From Antrodiella citrinella (taxonomy: Eukaryota > Basidiomycota > Agaricomycetes > Polyporales > Steccherinaceae), in NCBI GenBank assembly GCA_004802725.1, contig SGPM01000101.1, positions 1-64,000 on the forward strand: a stretch of DNA of 64,000 nt, given 5' to 3'. The notes beneath the pieces were generated by a model. The model searched no databases, had not been told where the DNA came from, and saw only the letters and a list, made by a program, of their open reading frames with translations. The first letter of the stretch is position 1. Every line of letters starts with the position of its first letter. The translations under genes and the position numbers were made by a program. Positions 1-13,428 of the stretch are shown one piece after another.

Positions 1-1166
1 GTTTGTAGGAGGGGTCCTCTGGTACGTCCTTCACAGAATACGGCTATATTCTGTCTGCCCGGTACCAAACTGGTTTGGTGCAGGACACCGTGTTTTCACC
101 TCTGCTCGCTGTTCGATATACCGCTATCGTCCCGGCCGCCCTCCTTTATCTTCGCAATATCACCCGTGGCCCCTATTGTCCATCGGTCCGGACACTCTTG
201 GACCTATTTCTGTCAACCTTGTATCTCCCGCGGACTCTCTCGATCGCGTTTTACCAGTCATACAGCCACGACATATCTATTCCGTGCGGTCTAGTACTTC
301 TCCGCAGGCCTCGTAGCTATTTCAGTACTTCGCTCGTGTGGCTTCGCAGGTCATCGGGCGTTGCTCGAGTCATCTCAGACGACACACGAACATCATCGGA
401 TTACTCTATCCTATTCCTAGGTCCTTGGCCCACCCTTACGACTCCTCTACTTACGCCCTTACATGGTGTCCTCCGCCTGGAGTACCCCCATTGTTGGGTG
501 TGTTACTTCTGCGTTCAGGAGCCCGTCTGGTGTATCAGCGGACACTGGAGAAGGGTGTGCATTATGATCTCCAACAGTTGTCTGGGCGTAGTTATATAGG
601 AGTGATGAATGAACCAGGATCAGGAGACTGAAATTGGTTTCAGCAAGACTCAGAGATGTCAACAGAACGACATCTGCTTACCTGAAATCGTGCTCAGGCT
701 CCCTGCCACCTCCCGTATTCCCAATCAAGACTAAATCCCATGCAAAAGTGAGCAAGCGGTACAGAGTATGTTGTAAGAGCAGAGGATAAAGTCCATGACC
801 GAAAAGCGAGCACCTATATATTGAATACAACCAGGAATGATATTTAGCCGCCCACAGGTGCTTTTTTTGTTTCTTTTCAATTCAGCGGGATCCCTGTCAA
901 TGGGGCCGGAAATTTCTATCCCGCATACTACTAAATGTACATGGCACGGCTTTATAATAACATATTCACTTACTGTCGTGATGTCCTAGACCGCCGCGGA
1001 CCCCTCTCTGCATTGGGATCTATGCCCACAGGTGGCTAATGTTCGGCCGCATCCATTGTGCTGCCCTCTAGCCGTGCCGTGTTGCCGTTGACCATATTTG
1101 AGTAGTAGATGCTACCTACCCCGTGTGAGAATCATGTCCGCGATCGATGAATCTGCTACCTCTTGA
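1..1166. other. No recognisable gene at left edge
   Basis: Several short open frames occur here on both strands, but none shows a domain, a signal peptide or splice sites that join into a longer product. It may be the flank of a gene outside the window or decayed repeat sequence. Confidence 0.4.
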
Positions 1167-1405
1167 CACGCCGGTGATCGACTGATTTTACTGGTGGTAG
1201 AAATGTAAGTAATATGTGAAGAAATACTCAAACTATTCACGTCCCTACTATCAGCGATAAAACTTCATATTTTAACAAAAATCAATTCAGTTGTTGGTAA
1301 AATATGAAATTTTACCGTCGCTGATACGGGCGTTCACATTTCAAATATTTCTTCTTATTTTACTTACATTTCTACCATCGGTAGAATCAGTCAATCACCG
1401 GCGTG
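1167..1405. mobile_element. Foldback (MITE-like) palindromic element
   Basis: The segment is an imperfect palindrome of about 239 bp. The outer left arm beginning CACGCCGGTGATCGACTGAT is mirrored on the right by a reverse-complement copy with few mismatches. Pairing continues through the GGTAGAAATGTAAGTAA block and on to the AT-rich centre near 1275-1300 (TATTTTAAC against GTTGGTAAAATA). Trinucleotide TGA lies directly outside both ends (1164-1166 and 1406-1408), a possible 3-bp target duplication. There is no coding capacity. This fits a non-autonomous DNA transposon of foldback or MITE type; the superfamily cannot be assigned from one copy. Confidence 0.7.
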
Positions 1406-1719
1406 TGATCACGGAGGGCTCACACGACCGCTAAGATTGTAGGTGCCTGAGGACATGGAATCTGACGACGTATTGCCAGAATCACGAGCGTCGCGCGTAG
1501 GCCGGTATATGTTACAGCAGTACATGGGTGGACGGGTCGTAGAAGGGAAATCGAAGCGAAATAGTCAGGGAGACGATGATCTAGGTCAGCGATATGGAAT
1601 AACAGCAGAGGTGTACAACAAGACACGGTAGGCGTAAGGAAGCGTGGGTGGTTTAAAATCGTGTAGAAGACCCTCAAAAGGAGGTCGTGGGGGTGGGGGG
1701 GAAGCATAGCGCATATTGC

Positions 1720-3939
1720 CTAATTGAACATAGGTGTCACCTTCCTAGAGTTAGGTAGCACGGGGGGTCGTGGTCCCCCGGTAACAGGAATTCTCTTCGT
1801 GGGCGAACCACCAGGTGACGCACTGGCAGAGGACCTGCTCACATTGGCAGAAGTTGGCTCCGGCTTGGTGCTTCTGGTCGCTGGGCCAGACATGCGCAGC
1901 GCAGATGGCGGCGACCCAACCAATCTGGATACAGACCACGGAATTTCATATCCTGCTCGACCGGCAGCAGCGATGTAGCGTGCGATCTCCAGATGAAGGG
2001 TGGGATAGTAGGTCGTGGATGCTTTGCGGGCAATCTGGACAGTAGATCACCAACGAGGCAAGTCAATCAGACTTATATCTCGGTGCTTATAAACAACGAC
2101 CTACCACGAGGACTCTATCAATGCCTGACAGGAACATGTCCGAGTGAAATCGGTGCGGAGATAGTTCGCTCTCCTTAGGCATGCCCAGGTCGTCCACTGC
2201 CTTGGAGATAGCATTGAGCAGCTTGAAATGTGTAGTCTGGACGAAGTGCGGGGTATAGTTGTAATCAGTCTCAAGGAACTTCCGATACAACAATGGTGAA
2301 AGGCACCAACCATATACGACATGGCCTCAAACTCTACGCCGCCTGTCATGCCTCCAGGTGCACGGGGTCTTTCCACGCGTGCTTCATCAACTTCATCCAG
2401 GCTCCATATTGTATTGTTTGGATGACAGAAGACCCAGAAGTAGTCACGACAGACATCAGATAGTTCGCCCAGGTAAGTCTTGTAAATCCTGGGAATATGC
2501 AGTTCCTCGATGAAGGCGTGCGGTTCGACCGGAGTCTTCAGAATCTCGGAGGGAGGTGGTGCAGGGGTAAGCAGCAGGGCACGAATGAAGGAGAAGAAGG
2601 TGGAATGCGGAGAGGGGAGTGTGATCAGGTTACTGGACGATGCGCCACTATCATTCTCCCAGGGCAAAGAGGTAGATCGAATGTGACTGAGATTTCCCGG
2701 GTGCGGACTGCCAACAGAAGGCAGGGAAGATGGCGGATACAAATCAAATAGAGACAGGATGAGTTCCGCGATGAGCTGACGAGAAGCGACGTCGCCTGGC
2801 CTCTTGTCGGAGTAAAGAAGCGAGACAAGCTGGGCGAAAGGTGTCGGAGCGATACTCCTCAAGGCGGCACAACCAACACCCGACGTGGTCAATGCTTTGA
2901 AGCATCGGAGTAGCTCATGGAGGACTTGGTCATCGTGCTGCTCCTCGCTGGCATACAAATAAGCTAATATGCTGACTCTGACGCATGGATTATAGCTCAC
3001 CGCCATTCAATCTCAAGTAACTCATTGAGTCGTGTGATGAGCCCAGAATATCCGCCCTTCTGCACAAACTCCAGAGTCCAGCTACGAACACAATGAGCAG
3101 GAGTATGCTGATTATATGGGTGGCATACCTCGCAGGTTCGTTACGGAGAAGCAGCCTTAGTTTCTTGACCGTCTCTACTTCCAGCTGAATGCTGGAGATC
3201 GAGGTCAAGATATTACAGAAGCGAGCCGGAGCGTTTGTAGAATTCTTCGTGGACTTGTCCTTCGATTTTCCTGGAGGTGTGCTAGGAATAACCACCTTCT
3301 GTTGCGTCGTGAAGTCGCGTCGCGTGTCCATCGACATGCCGCGACTATGGGTGGCAAAGGAACGTCCGGGAGGACTTGAAGTGGCCATCGTCCCGTCCAG
3401 CGCATGGGACGACATCTGTGGTGCCCGGAATAGATCATAGTCGTCCATCAGCGGCATGTGCTGTGGTCTCGGTGATGATACAAGCGACTCGCTGCTGTAA
3501 GCTTTGCGCAATCCTCTAGGAGAACGCGGTGGAGACGTGGGCTTAGCGACTGCCAGCACCTTCGACGACTTCAGCATAGCGGCCTTGACAGATGACTCCA
3601 TGGTAGCTAGCTTTGGACGAAGAGTTGGGGGAATTTGCAAATCATCCTGCATAAACCGAATTCTCATTTGAGCCCACGAGGTTCAGAAAGAGCAGAGACA
3701 GCGCGTACCAGCAGTTTGTCGAACGCCTGCTCCGTATATACATCATCTACCACTTGCGGCTCCTTGCCTTTGATTTTCTTATGAGTCTTGTCATTACGCG
3801 ACTTGGCGGTGGGTACGTTCGTAGTAGTCGCCAGCGCAGGATAATTCTCCTTTCCATTCACGTCTGAATCACCGAGGGAGGTGAGCATGTCGAATTCGGA
3901 GGAAGGGATCCTCCTCGAGGAGAGGATGCTTTTGAACAT
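1720..3939 (-). CDS. Stand-alone formin GBD/FH3 domain protein
   Basis: Predicted 637-aa protein in six exons: 3709-3939, 3129-3646, 3001-3081, 2311-2947, 2105-2236 and 1720-2034. All introns are GT..AG and the exon lengths sum to whole codons. After a Ser/Pro-rich N-terminus it carries the Rho-GTPase-binding and FH3 armadillo region of diaphanous-type formins. Recognisable stretches are FDKLLDDLQIPPTLRPKL, then KLRLLLRNEPASWTLEFV and GGYSGLITRLNELLEIEWR, with YYPTLHLEIARYIAAAGRAG near the C-terminus. The protein stops after a Ser/Pro-rich tail, with no proline-rich FH1 and no actin-nucleating FH2 domain. It therefore probably binds a Rho-type GTPase or acts as a scaffold without nucleating actin (inference). 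The start codon at 3939 was chosen as the in-frame ATG upstream of the conserved part. Confidence 0.85.
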
Positions 3940-5890
3940 AGTGTCTCGTGTCGTCGTCGTCAAGGTCGTTCGAAAGGTTGGAGAAACGGAGAAAGATGTA
4001 AATGAGTCTTTGAGGTAGCTCGCCTGAAGCCACGCGACTCGAAACGAACATGCACCAAACAAAAACCAAACTCGATGCAACGCGTCGCGATCACGTGATG
4101 TAACCTCAGGATCGGGTTAGGGTTTCTACTGGGTGGGCAACGACTTCAACTGGAACGCGATAATCACAAGATGACTGCAACAAGACTTTGATCATGGTCG
4201 GAAAGATATCATTCATGTGAGTCTGCTCTTCGTCTGTTCACACATGGTGTGGCTTTACATCGTGTATGAGAAGGGAATATAGACTCTCCTGTCAAAGGCT
4301 GTCATAAGTAACGTACTCTACATCCATCTCTACCGAGTGGTGAAGTTACGAGTATAATCTCCTGGTAGAATTCGCGAAGGAACTGCTATGGCTTCCCATA
4401 GAATCAGCGTGCGAGGAAGCGACCATACAGAGTGACCGCCGGTACGGAGGGTCTGCCGGGCGCATGCAAGAAACAACGCCCGAGGAATGCGGGCGTCCAT
4501 ACCAAGGTAGCACTAGAACCTATACGGGAGTGTGAGACATGCAAAACGGCGCCACAAAAACACTATAATAAACTCACATTCAAACATACGGCCGGAGTGG
4601 TCGGTTGGTAGCCAGCAGTACAGGCAGCGACATCGTTATTAGACGTAAGGAGGCGCGATGCATGGAGTTACACCTGGTTGAGCGCATGATAACACGCTCA
4701 GTATCACCGGTACCGTCGCATCTTGTGTTTAAACGAGTCGCACACGTCGGGCGCGGACCGCTCGCTGCGCTCTATCCATTTAACCCTCCTCGTATACCCG
4801 CGCGCAGACTCCATATTGGTATCTATTGCGTCCCCAAGCCAACATCGTATGTCCCGAAATTCAGCATCTTCGTCCTGTGCTCGAGCGGGTACGAGTGACA
4901 TGCTTTCTCGGTGTTCGCCCAAGGCCAGAGTCGCGAAAATTGGAAAGAAAATGGAGTCGTTCTGCAGAAGCGGTGGCCGAACGTGGTATTCGACTCGAAA
5001 GAAAAGATGTCAGAGATTTGTTCTCCCAAGACGAGGAAGAGGAGGAGGAGGAGGAAGAGAGTTGTGGATGATTCTTCCCGAAACGCAGCGCGCCAATCTA
5101 CCGCCCTAATTGGCGCTCAGTGGGAGACAATCCCCGAGTGCTCGGTATATAGTCTCCCTCTCCCTCCAGACGCTTCCTCTATCTCCCCATCTTTCTCCCC
5201 TCTCGTTGTTTACTTTCCCGCCTTTCGTCCACTAAAACCCTACGTCGGGATATCACTGACAGCTTCTGGACGTTGATGAGGCTCAAGGTCGAGCGTCGCG
5301 TCCGAGGTGATGTACACGTGTAATATCTGGTGAGTGACCATCCGACGTCGAACCCGCAGGACCCGTGGTTGACGTTATCTCCCGCTCTTCTTTCACTGTC
5401 ATCAGGGCTGGCTCGTAACCGTGCTGCTCAGCCGTGCTGTTCCGTGTTCGCTGTTGCTCAGCGCTCAGGTTTCAACCCGAAGAAATGTTGGAGCTTCCAC
5501 TGAGGTCACTCGTATTCAATTGAACGCGTGAGTTCGGCCACGACCAAATCCGCCCGAGGACGCGGACGAAGTCACATCCAAGTCTGCCTTTGCGGTCAAT
5601 AGGCGAGCAAGAACATACTGGCCAATCGCTATTTGTTCCAGATGATGATAATTGAATGCAAAAAGGGTAGGTAGTGTACACTTGGGCATCTTCGATACAA
5701 AAGGTGTTCTAACAACACATTACAGAGCTACGAAAGCAAATCTAAATATAAGTGCGTGAAGACGGCGGATGGTATGCAGCATCTACGATATCGAGACCAA
5801 AAGAGCAGGGGAGGGAGATCCGAGGAGAAAGCTGCGATGTCAGAAGACGTGGGCGGGACCGGGCTTGACAAACACGTGCGTACTGGCCTT
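3940..5890. other. Intergenic region, no confident gene
   Basis: This holds the upstream region of the GBD/FH3 gene and the 3' flank of the first Zn2Cys6 gene. A pyrimidine-rich tract at about 5150-5230 on the + strand looks like a fungal core promoter, and an ATG follows at about 5275. I could not extend it into a convincing coding sequence. Confidence 0.35.
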
Positions 5891-8456
5891 TTACACCACC
5901 AGCAGGCTTGACCAGCGGTCTCGCAAGCACTCTCTCCAATCCACGGGAACGGAACGGCGCTGCATATTCATGGCTTGTTGGCGTCTACTCCATACAGCGC
6001 CCATCAAAGTACGTGCTTGATACATATTTCCAACGTATTCATCGTTATGCGCCGCACACCGGTGCGAGATTTGGTCTCGTAGTGCGGGGTCGTCGGTCAT
6101 CACCGCCGTGAGGCACAAGGGGAACATGATGGCTCGATCGAAGTCCGTGGGCGGGAGCTTCTGAAGGTAGTTGGAGAGGATAGTCGTAGAGTTTACGATC
6201 TCATGACAACCTGTAAAGATATCAAGGTGAGTCGTAATTCACGGTGTGACCGAAGACCGAAGCTGACATACCAGGGTGCGCGTCGTTCACCACAGTGTGC
6301 AGGTAAAGCAAGGCGTTTTCGCGATGGATCTTTCCTATCAGCACGCGGACCTCATCAGGCGGCGCAGTCCCGTCTGGACCTTCGCCTTGCATCATCCCAC
6401 CGGACGATGCGGCCAATAGCGGATCCACGACTTGCGTTGTTGCCGCTTTGTCGGCGTCCAGCAGCCCTGACGCGGAATGGGACTTGAGCTCCTGCTCAAT
6501 GAGGTCACCGCGCCTGACCAGCTCACGGATGCTCAAACATCCGTTGCGCATCTCGGTGGCTTTCCAGTGAGCTAGTGCGGCGACTTCGGCGATGGCGAGA
6601 ACCGCCCCATCAGGACAGCCTGTGAGAAAGTCCATCTTGCACTCGAAGTGCTCTCCGGTGCTCGCACCCCAGTAACCGGCACCGCTCTTGAACAGCCTGC
6701 GATACAACGACAGGAAGCGTGGAGGTTGAAGGAACGTCACACTTGATAGGATATCCATCCACTGTACGGAAAAGGTAAGGTCAGCCGTTGCTAGGGAAAG
6801 GATCACGGCGCGCTGTACTCACCATGGTTGCTTTCGCCGCAAACCTTCCCGCACTGCTCATGTTCATGAGCGTTAGCTTGGGATTCTGGTCCTCGTGTAT
6901 GCCCGTTTGTGATAGCCACTCGCATGCGATTTCCAGCATGGAGAGCCAGTTTGTGCTCCCTCCCGAGAGCACAGCGAACGACACCAGGTAGGCCGCGGCG
7001 ATGGCGTCCTGCTCTGAATACTGGCCCATGGTTTTCTTGTTCATAAGTTGGTACGCAGCCTGGTCGTAGAAAAACTTGGGTATAGAGCGTTGTGGTATAT
7101 TATTAGGACTTTCCAATCCTTGCGAGATGCGCCGCCGAGCAGAATGTAAACTTGCCAACGCGCAGAGCGCATTCGACAGCACCCCTCTGGGTTCCGCATA
7201 TATCATCTGCGGATCGAGATCTGGATGAGTGTTTGACGTGCAGAAGAAGCATCAACCGATCGACGTACAGAGTAAAGAAGACTGGTCACGGTGTTCCCAG
7301 CGAAGACGTATTGGAGGGGGCGAACTTGGTTGAAGTAGTACATGATGTACTCTTCCGGCGAGGGCGTCGACTCTGAAAGTGGCGGTGTAGCAGGCAAGGA
7401 GGGAGTGAGAGGAGCTAGAGAGGAAAGGTCGCCGCCTAGGAAGCCTTCGTAGCTAAGGTCGGGGGTGCTCATTACGGGAATAGTGGGCGAGCCGTAGAAC
7501 ATACTATCGTTGAGCGTCGGGTCCAAGAAAGAGCTCATGGTGGTGGTGTCTTGTGGAGTGGCTGATGGACGCTGAGTAAGTCCTCGCGCTATAAATTGTG
7601 CTTGGCTGATGAGATACTCACTGGGAAGGACAGGAATTACGCCAGAGGCATGAATTTGCGAACTCGATGCATACGTAGAGCGGTACGAATGATCCATGTC
7701 ACCGTAGCTGCGGCGCGGCTGTGAGCCAGAACCGCCCGCCAACCCAGCATACAAGCTAGACTGTGACGGCACAACGTTTTTGCTAGGCATTTGGTATGCT
7801 GTACGAGGTTGGCCTCGGATGAGTCCAGCTCGCGTCAGCTGCTCCTTGATACCAGCTTTGTACTCGGAGACTTTATCCTTGTCCTGTGAAATCGGTAAGC
7901 AGGAGGAAGTAATCACAGTGACAGAAGAAACGCTGCTCACCCTCATCCACTCAGGACGTTTTGGCCCCCAGCCGAGACACTTAATGCGAAGCCGAAGGCA
8001 CGTCTTACACGAGTCTCCCTCTCGCTCCTCGTCGCATTTCTGACATGAAGGTACCAGGTGAGCACAAGAATAGAGGGACAAGAAATGTCAAGACACGTAC
8101 CTTTCGCCTCACTCGACAAGTCCTGGGTAAGAAAGGCGACATGTTAGACACCGTGACGAAAGAATATGCACACGCTGTACTTACCAGCATCCGCCCTTAC
8201 CGGCTGATTGAGAACGCGTCAAATCGGTGGTGGTGCGCGAGGGAGTGCTCCGTGCACTGCGCTGTTCGTCATTCTGGTCTACGTCGCGCTCCTCTGAAGT
8301 CCTCCCAATCTCCATAGTAGGTGGTGCGCTTATGGGTGTGGTCGATAGTTGAGATGGACCCGGGGAAGGTGTTGAGTCGGTCGAGCTGCTGGAGACGAGC
8401 GAGGGATCGGTGGCATGCCTGGTCTCAGAGACCAGAGCAGAAGTTGGGACAGGCAT
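5891..8456 (-). CDS. Zn2Cys6 transcription factor A (fungal-specific)
   Basis: Predicted 733-aa nuclear regulator in seven exons: 8185-8456, 8101-8122, 7941-8039, 7269-7883, 6823-7206, 6272-6761 and 5891-6210. A Ser/Thr-rich leader of about 90 residues precedes the binuclear zinc cluster. The cluster spans three exons; a 22-nt exon carries part of the first half. Its spacing is CX2CX6CX8CX2CX6C (GCWTCRVRRKKC, then CKTCLRLRIKC). The long C-terminal part resembles the Fungal_trans_2 domain of Pro1-like factors and ends VDWRECLRDRWSSLLVV. It is a paralogue of the gene at 13.4-15.9 kb: both share the PRFLSLYR/PRFLSVYR and LYLHTVV/VYLHTVL blocks and the same C-terminal layout. Target genes are unknown. 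The start is the first in-frame ATG before the cluster. Confidence 0.9.
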
Positions 8457-11400
8457 TCAATATAAGAGTTGGAGACGAGCGAGGCGGTGGGTGTGGGTAA
8501 GGAGGAAATAATCGCTCGCTGAGTACGGTCCCTTTTCAGCAATCACGGGCAGTGGATGGACCGAGTACTTAAGTTGCACGGCGTGATGGCAAGGTCGCTA
8601 CGGCCGTTTGAGGAGGGCCGATGTGTGCGACGGGAAGTATGTGCAAACACATCACGGCCTGTAAATATTAGCTGGACAGACGAGCGTTTGACGGAGGGTA
8701 CAGCGAGGAGCGGTGGGATGTGCCAAATCAAGGAGTTATTCGGATTCCGATCATGAAGCGCACGGGAGGAGGGTGCGTCTGCACGAATCTCTGATAACAT
8801 TCTCCGATGCGCCTAAGGGCCCTTGTACATCGGCCTTCCCATACAAGCGACTTCTTTTGGTGAACGGACGAGTGCTCTGTCCGTGATCACACACCGTCAC
8901 TTTCATTGTCAACTCAAGACATCGACAACGCGAGTAAGTGCCAGCTCACTGCTGCCGTTGCAATGCCAAAGACTCACATTCGTAGTGCTAGACAGTCCCC
9001 GAGAATGAGTGCCGCACACGGCCCGTCGTCGGACATCGAGCGTCTGCCAGCGAGTAACTGCGAGTTGGTCACCGATTTTTAGCTTGGATTTGGCTAGGTT
9101 TAGCGAAAGGCATTCGATTCGTCAGGATTCGTCCCAGTGCTGATCTGAAGATTCCACGATCTCTAGCAGATTCGACAACATGGCCATCATACGAGGTCTG
9201 GTGCAATTGCACTCTGTTCGATGTGCCTGGTTTTGCTTGAGCAAGCTGTTTTGGGTGATGAAGGTCGTCGTGCGAGTTGTAACCATGGGCCCGTTAAAGA
9301 TCTGGACTGCTTCCTCATGTCGAGCGCCCAATGTCAGTCAGAAAACAACAGGACATGCTCTCGATGTTGCGTCGCGTCGTTGTGTCGTATCGTCAGACCA
9401 GCACATGCATGATGATCCGTCCAATTGTACTGTATGTAAAAATACAGACAGACCCCCATCCCCTAACGTCAGCTCATGCTAGGTACCATGACCCGATCAC
9501 GACTCGGTTAACTTCTGCAGAACTGTATCTCTATTGCTCCAATCGTCGCTCATCACCACCATGCGCTCCGATTGCAGTTCAACTCCAACCTGGAGGTCTA
9601 AAGGTTAGTGTCCACAGCCATCTCTCATAGCCTTTCGCGAAAACGTAGTCTTTAACACCAACCAGACGATATTCAGGTTCGTTGACACTGCCGGGTTCTT
9701 GTAAAGGAAACCCCGTAAGGCTCAATCGCGTAATTCAGCTTTAGGCCTCATGGCCACTGGCCAACTTGTGGCCCTCCTTCCCGCCAATGGAAATGTGGCC
9801 AGATAATTTTGAGACAGATTTTGTCGGAGAAATCGGTCTTGTCGGCTGTAAGCGACATCCGTGCTGGCACCGCCTGGAGCGGGTCTTGCAGTGAACAACG
9901 AGTCGGCCTCAGCTATACGTCGACAACGTATGTGCCCCCAAGATCTCCTTGTATCCGAGGAGAAACCATCGGTAAGTATGGTTTATTATGACAAAGAGCA
10001 CGTCGAAATCCGAGACTTACATTGATATCGTAGTGAGACAGTACGGTAATATACCGGACAATTTCACTCCAATCGATAGGCCGCGACTTCCTTGTACTTT
10101 TCATCTTGTGATCGGTGCTATTGTCGCAGCCCGTGCCGTCATTGAAGCTTGAATACTGATAACTTGCAACATCGAGAACGATCGATGTCGATGGAGGCCG
10201 TCGTACTGTGCGGAGGAGCGGGCAAAGGAGTTCCAAGCAGGGACAAACAACTCCAAAAAGTGCTCGCGATTGCCAAAAAAGGGCTGGAGGTTTCCAAATC
10301 TGATCGAGGCTTCCGTCCGACTGTGAACGGAGTAAGACATGAATTCGCCGTTTCCTCGTGGTTCAAAACATAACGGAACGCCCCAACATTCTAAGCTTCC
10401 AAGATATTACGAATGCTGCTGGTGAGCAATGCTTTTTTGGATTGATAGATTCGAACGGAATTTGGTTCCAAGCGCAATGCCGGGCATGCGCCGACGGAAC
10501 GAGCACACTGACCCACTCTCTGATTCTAACAATGCAAACCCACCTAGCCGAACATGCAAAATCACAATGAATACGGAATAGGTGAGTACGGATACAATAG
10601 CTCGTCAACACCAGTGTAGTATATTGATGCTGTGGTTTTCTCACACGTTATCAGAAAAGAAACATCTTGATCTCAATCAGAGTCGTACGTACCACAGCCA
10701 AAATGAATTCCAAAATGCAAGAATTCTGGCTCTCACCGAGACGGACTTCTGTTGGCTTGTTGACTTGCTTGTTACCGCACAGCACGGGACTACGGGGCTC
10801 TTGGTACGCTTTTTGCTTCACATGGCCACGCGCGTGACTGGACCCATCACGCAACGTCGACGTCGCGAGTGAGCCGGACAGAACACTAATATGCTGCAAC
10901 ACGACACCGTCAGGATCGTTCTCGACGTGAAGGCTAGTGACGGGGTCCGCGATGTGCACACAAAGTGTTCACTCAAACCGTGGTCGTTCCTAATCGCTGC
11001 GCAGTTCCTGGTTGGCATGGACGAAAAACATGGATCAACACCCATCGGTTGCGCCCGTTTGATTCTCAACAACAGACGGTGGCGTTTTTGAATGAGAACA
11101 TACACGACCGCAGACGATCACTTCGCCCTTTGTTATTGTGCGAAGTCTTCTGTCGTCAAGAGCCCTCGAACGCCGGACCCTTCCTGTCAACAGATTCCGC
11201 AGATATATACAGATCGCGTTGATGGAGGGTGTTACACCGTCTTGAGTCTTGATGCGAGTTGAGGTGAGTTCGATTTGTCCCGACTCGACTCGACTTTGTC
11301 TGGCCTCTCAAGCACCTTCCTCCACAGAACTTGAATCAGCGCAGGCGACCCTATCCCATTAGCACTCACGCGGTGCACATCCTACTGAACACCTATGATA

Positions 11401-11944
11401 TAGCACATCGATCCGTTTTAAAATCCGAACACAAATCCTGTTCGAACTTATTGGGCCGGTGATATATGATGGAGAGGACCTACGTCAGGCCGCGGAACCT
11501 GAATCGTACTCAGGCTTCCCACTCTCTGTGCGCTCATTTCACACCACCTGCACGCTTTCTCACCGCGTCTGCCCAGGAATCCACAGTGTTCGCGCAGGAA
11601 AAAAACCTTGTTTATGGGGCGTTCTGGTATAGTGGCATCATAGCTCTCAGAGAAACTTTCGATATTTGACGTCCCTTACTTAGCCCACCCCCACAAGACC
11701 TCGTCCCTATCTTCCTTATGCCCGCTTCTCCTTCCACGAATCTTTCCTCGCCATATTCGTCCTGACGCTAGAAGAACGCGCGACCCCCCTCTTCCGTCAT
11801 CGCCATCGTAATAAGAACTCGAAGTGGAGAGTCCGATGCAATCTACATCCTCCGTTTTCCTTACCGACTCGGACCACCATGACCCCTCGAAATAGGACCA
11901 GACTGAGTCACTCTGTGTATGGGAATGTGTACAGCCCGTCACAC

Positions 11945-12225
11945 CGTACCGGCGCAGCAACGATAGTCGTAAGTATGCACACACCCTGCCCCTGCCCTTG
12001 GGTCCCGAGGTATAGCTGAGAACCTGACGCAATAGAACGAACGGGGTTGCGGTCCGGGTGCCTCCTGGGTGCAGACCCCTGCAGAGGTCGGAACAAGTGG
12101 AAGGGAGTCGTGGGCCGGCACTACGCCAATACCGAAGGGCACGTGCGATGCGTTTTGGTTGGATATCACCGTGACCTTAGTACCCGGCGTGTGCATTCTG
12201 GACCTTATCGTTGCGCTGCCGCACT
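11945..12225. repeat. Degenerate inverted repeat
   Basis: A segment at about 11945-11985 (including GCAGCAACGATA and TATGCACACACC) is matched in inverted orientation at about 12181-12225 (GGCGTGTGCATT and TTATCGTTGCGCTG). The arms are about 40 bp with several mismatches and enclose about 200 bp. It could be an old foldback element or chance; no target duplication was found. Confidence 0.3.
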
Positions 12226-12839
12226 GTGCGAGCCATGGTGCCGTTTGTGGCGGCAAAAATTAGGATTAAGCTGCGGTGCTGGTCGGATATCCGACCAAAG
12301 GTGTGAATATGGAATGTGACAGTGAAAGTGAAAGGCCTGAGAGGAAGTTTCGTTGCAGAAGAACTTGTTCGGAGTGGAGTGTGAATTGTTTGTTGAGCTG
12401 AAACGAAACGGGTCCCAACGAACGCTCGCGGCGTAAAAGTTGTCGTTTAGATAGGGCATGCCGTTGTGATGTTCGAAATCACAGATACGGGACGGCATGC
12501 ACTAGGCCTCAGGGAATCGCTTTGAAGAAGAANGTCTTTTGGCGATTTTGTTTTTGTGCTGTCTTCTCTACGTAGGCTGGCAAAGCCGAGACACCAAACT
12601 TTCACAAGCAAGTAAAAGGAATTCCGAGTAGCTACTTTACATTCCAATACAAGGGTAAATAAATGAACAGGTGAGATCTTACAGCGAAGGCAGAGCGCAC
12701 ATCGCATCTTAAGAGGAACGGGAGGTAACGTNAATCGTGATGGTGATAGCGGAGGTAGGCAAGGGGACTGGAGACGAGTTGTGTTTGAGTATTACAAGTG
12801 CAACAAGGTGGAAACATGCGAAAGAGACGGATATATCCA

Positions 12840-12994
12840 GAGAGAGAGAGAGAGNGAGAGAGAGCGGANANNNNANGANNANGAAGNAAGANNNNNNNNN
12901 NNNNNGAANNNAGANNNCANANNGCANAANGNANANTNNANANNAGNANGNACAGGGNNAGGNNNAGNATGNANGAANNGACGANCNACGATCC
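12840..12994. repeat. GA-rich microsatellite with assembly gaps
   Basis: An (AG)n run begins at 12841 and passes into a stretch where most bases are N, with purines dominating those that are called. This is probably a poorly sequenced simple repeat. True length and sequence cannot be read. Confidence 0.75.
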
Positions 12995-13428
12995 AGAGGG
13001 AAGAAGCACGGAGCAATGGAATGGACAATAAAATGGGATGATGGTTTGAACGTGACCGGAGCGGTGTCGTGATTTCAATTGCGGTGGGAGGTATTCGGAA
13101 GAGNGATGTGGGGGCCGCGAAAAGGTATATCCTATATGTCGAAATTGAATCAACAGCATGAAACATAACTAGGGATCCAAGGAGAAGAAGAGGCAGAGCA
13201 GAGAATCAAAACGGGATACGCAGCCTGATCTAAGCCATGAAGGGGAAGGAGGGAGACTGTGCGGGCGCCAGGCAGACGTAGAGCGGCACGCAAACAGACA
13301 AGAAAGGAAACCAATGAATAGTAAGGGAGCCTGGGTGGTTGTACGGTGTCGTGGCGCAGGGTTGAATGGGGGTAAGGGTGGAGGCGTAGAACGGTCCGCA
13401 GGATGTTTTAATACTTGAGCTCGAACCT

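Larger units (their letters stand above)
8457..13428. other. 5-kb region without a recognisable gene
   Basis: No open frame here shows family similarity or consistent splice structure. It contains the 5' flank of transcription factor A, an imperfect inverted repeat near 11.95-12.22 kb, a GA-rich microsatellite interrupted by N around 12.84-12.99 kb, single N at 12533, 12731 and 13103, and the 3' flank of transcription factor B. Confidence 0.4.
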
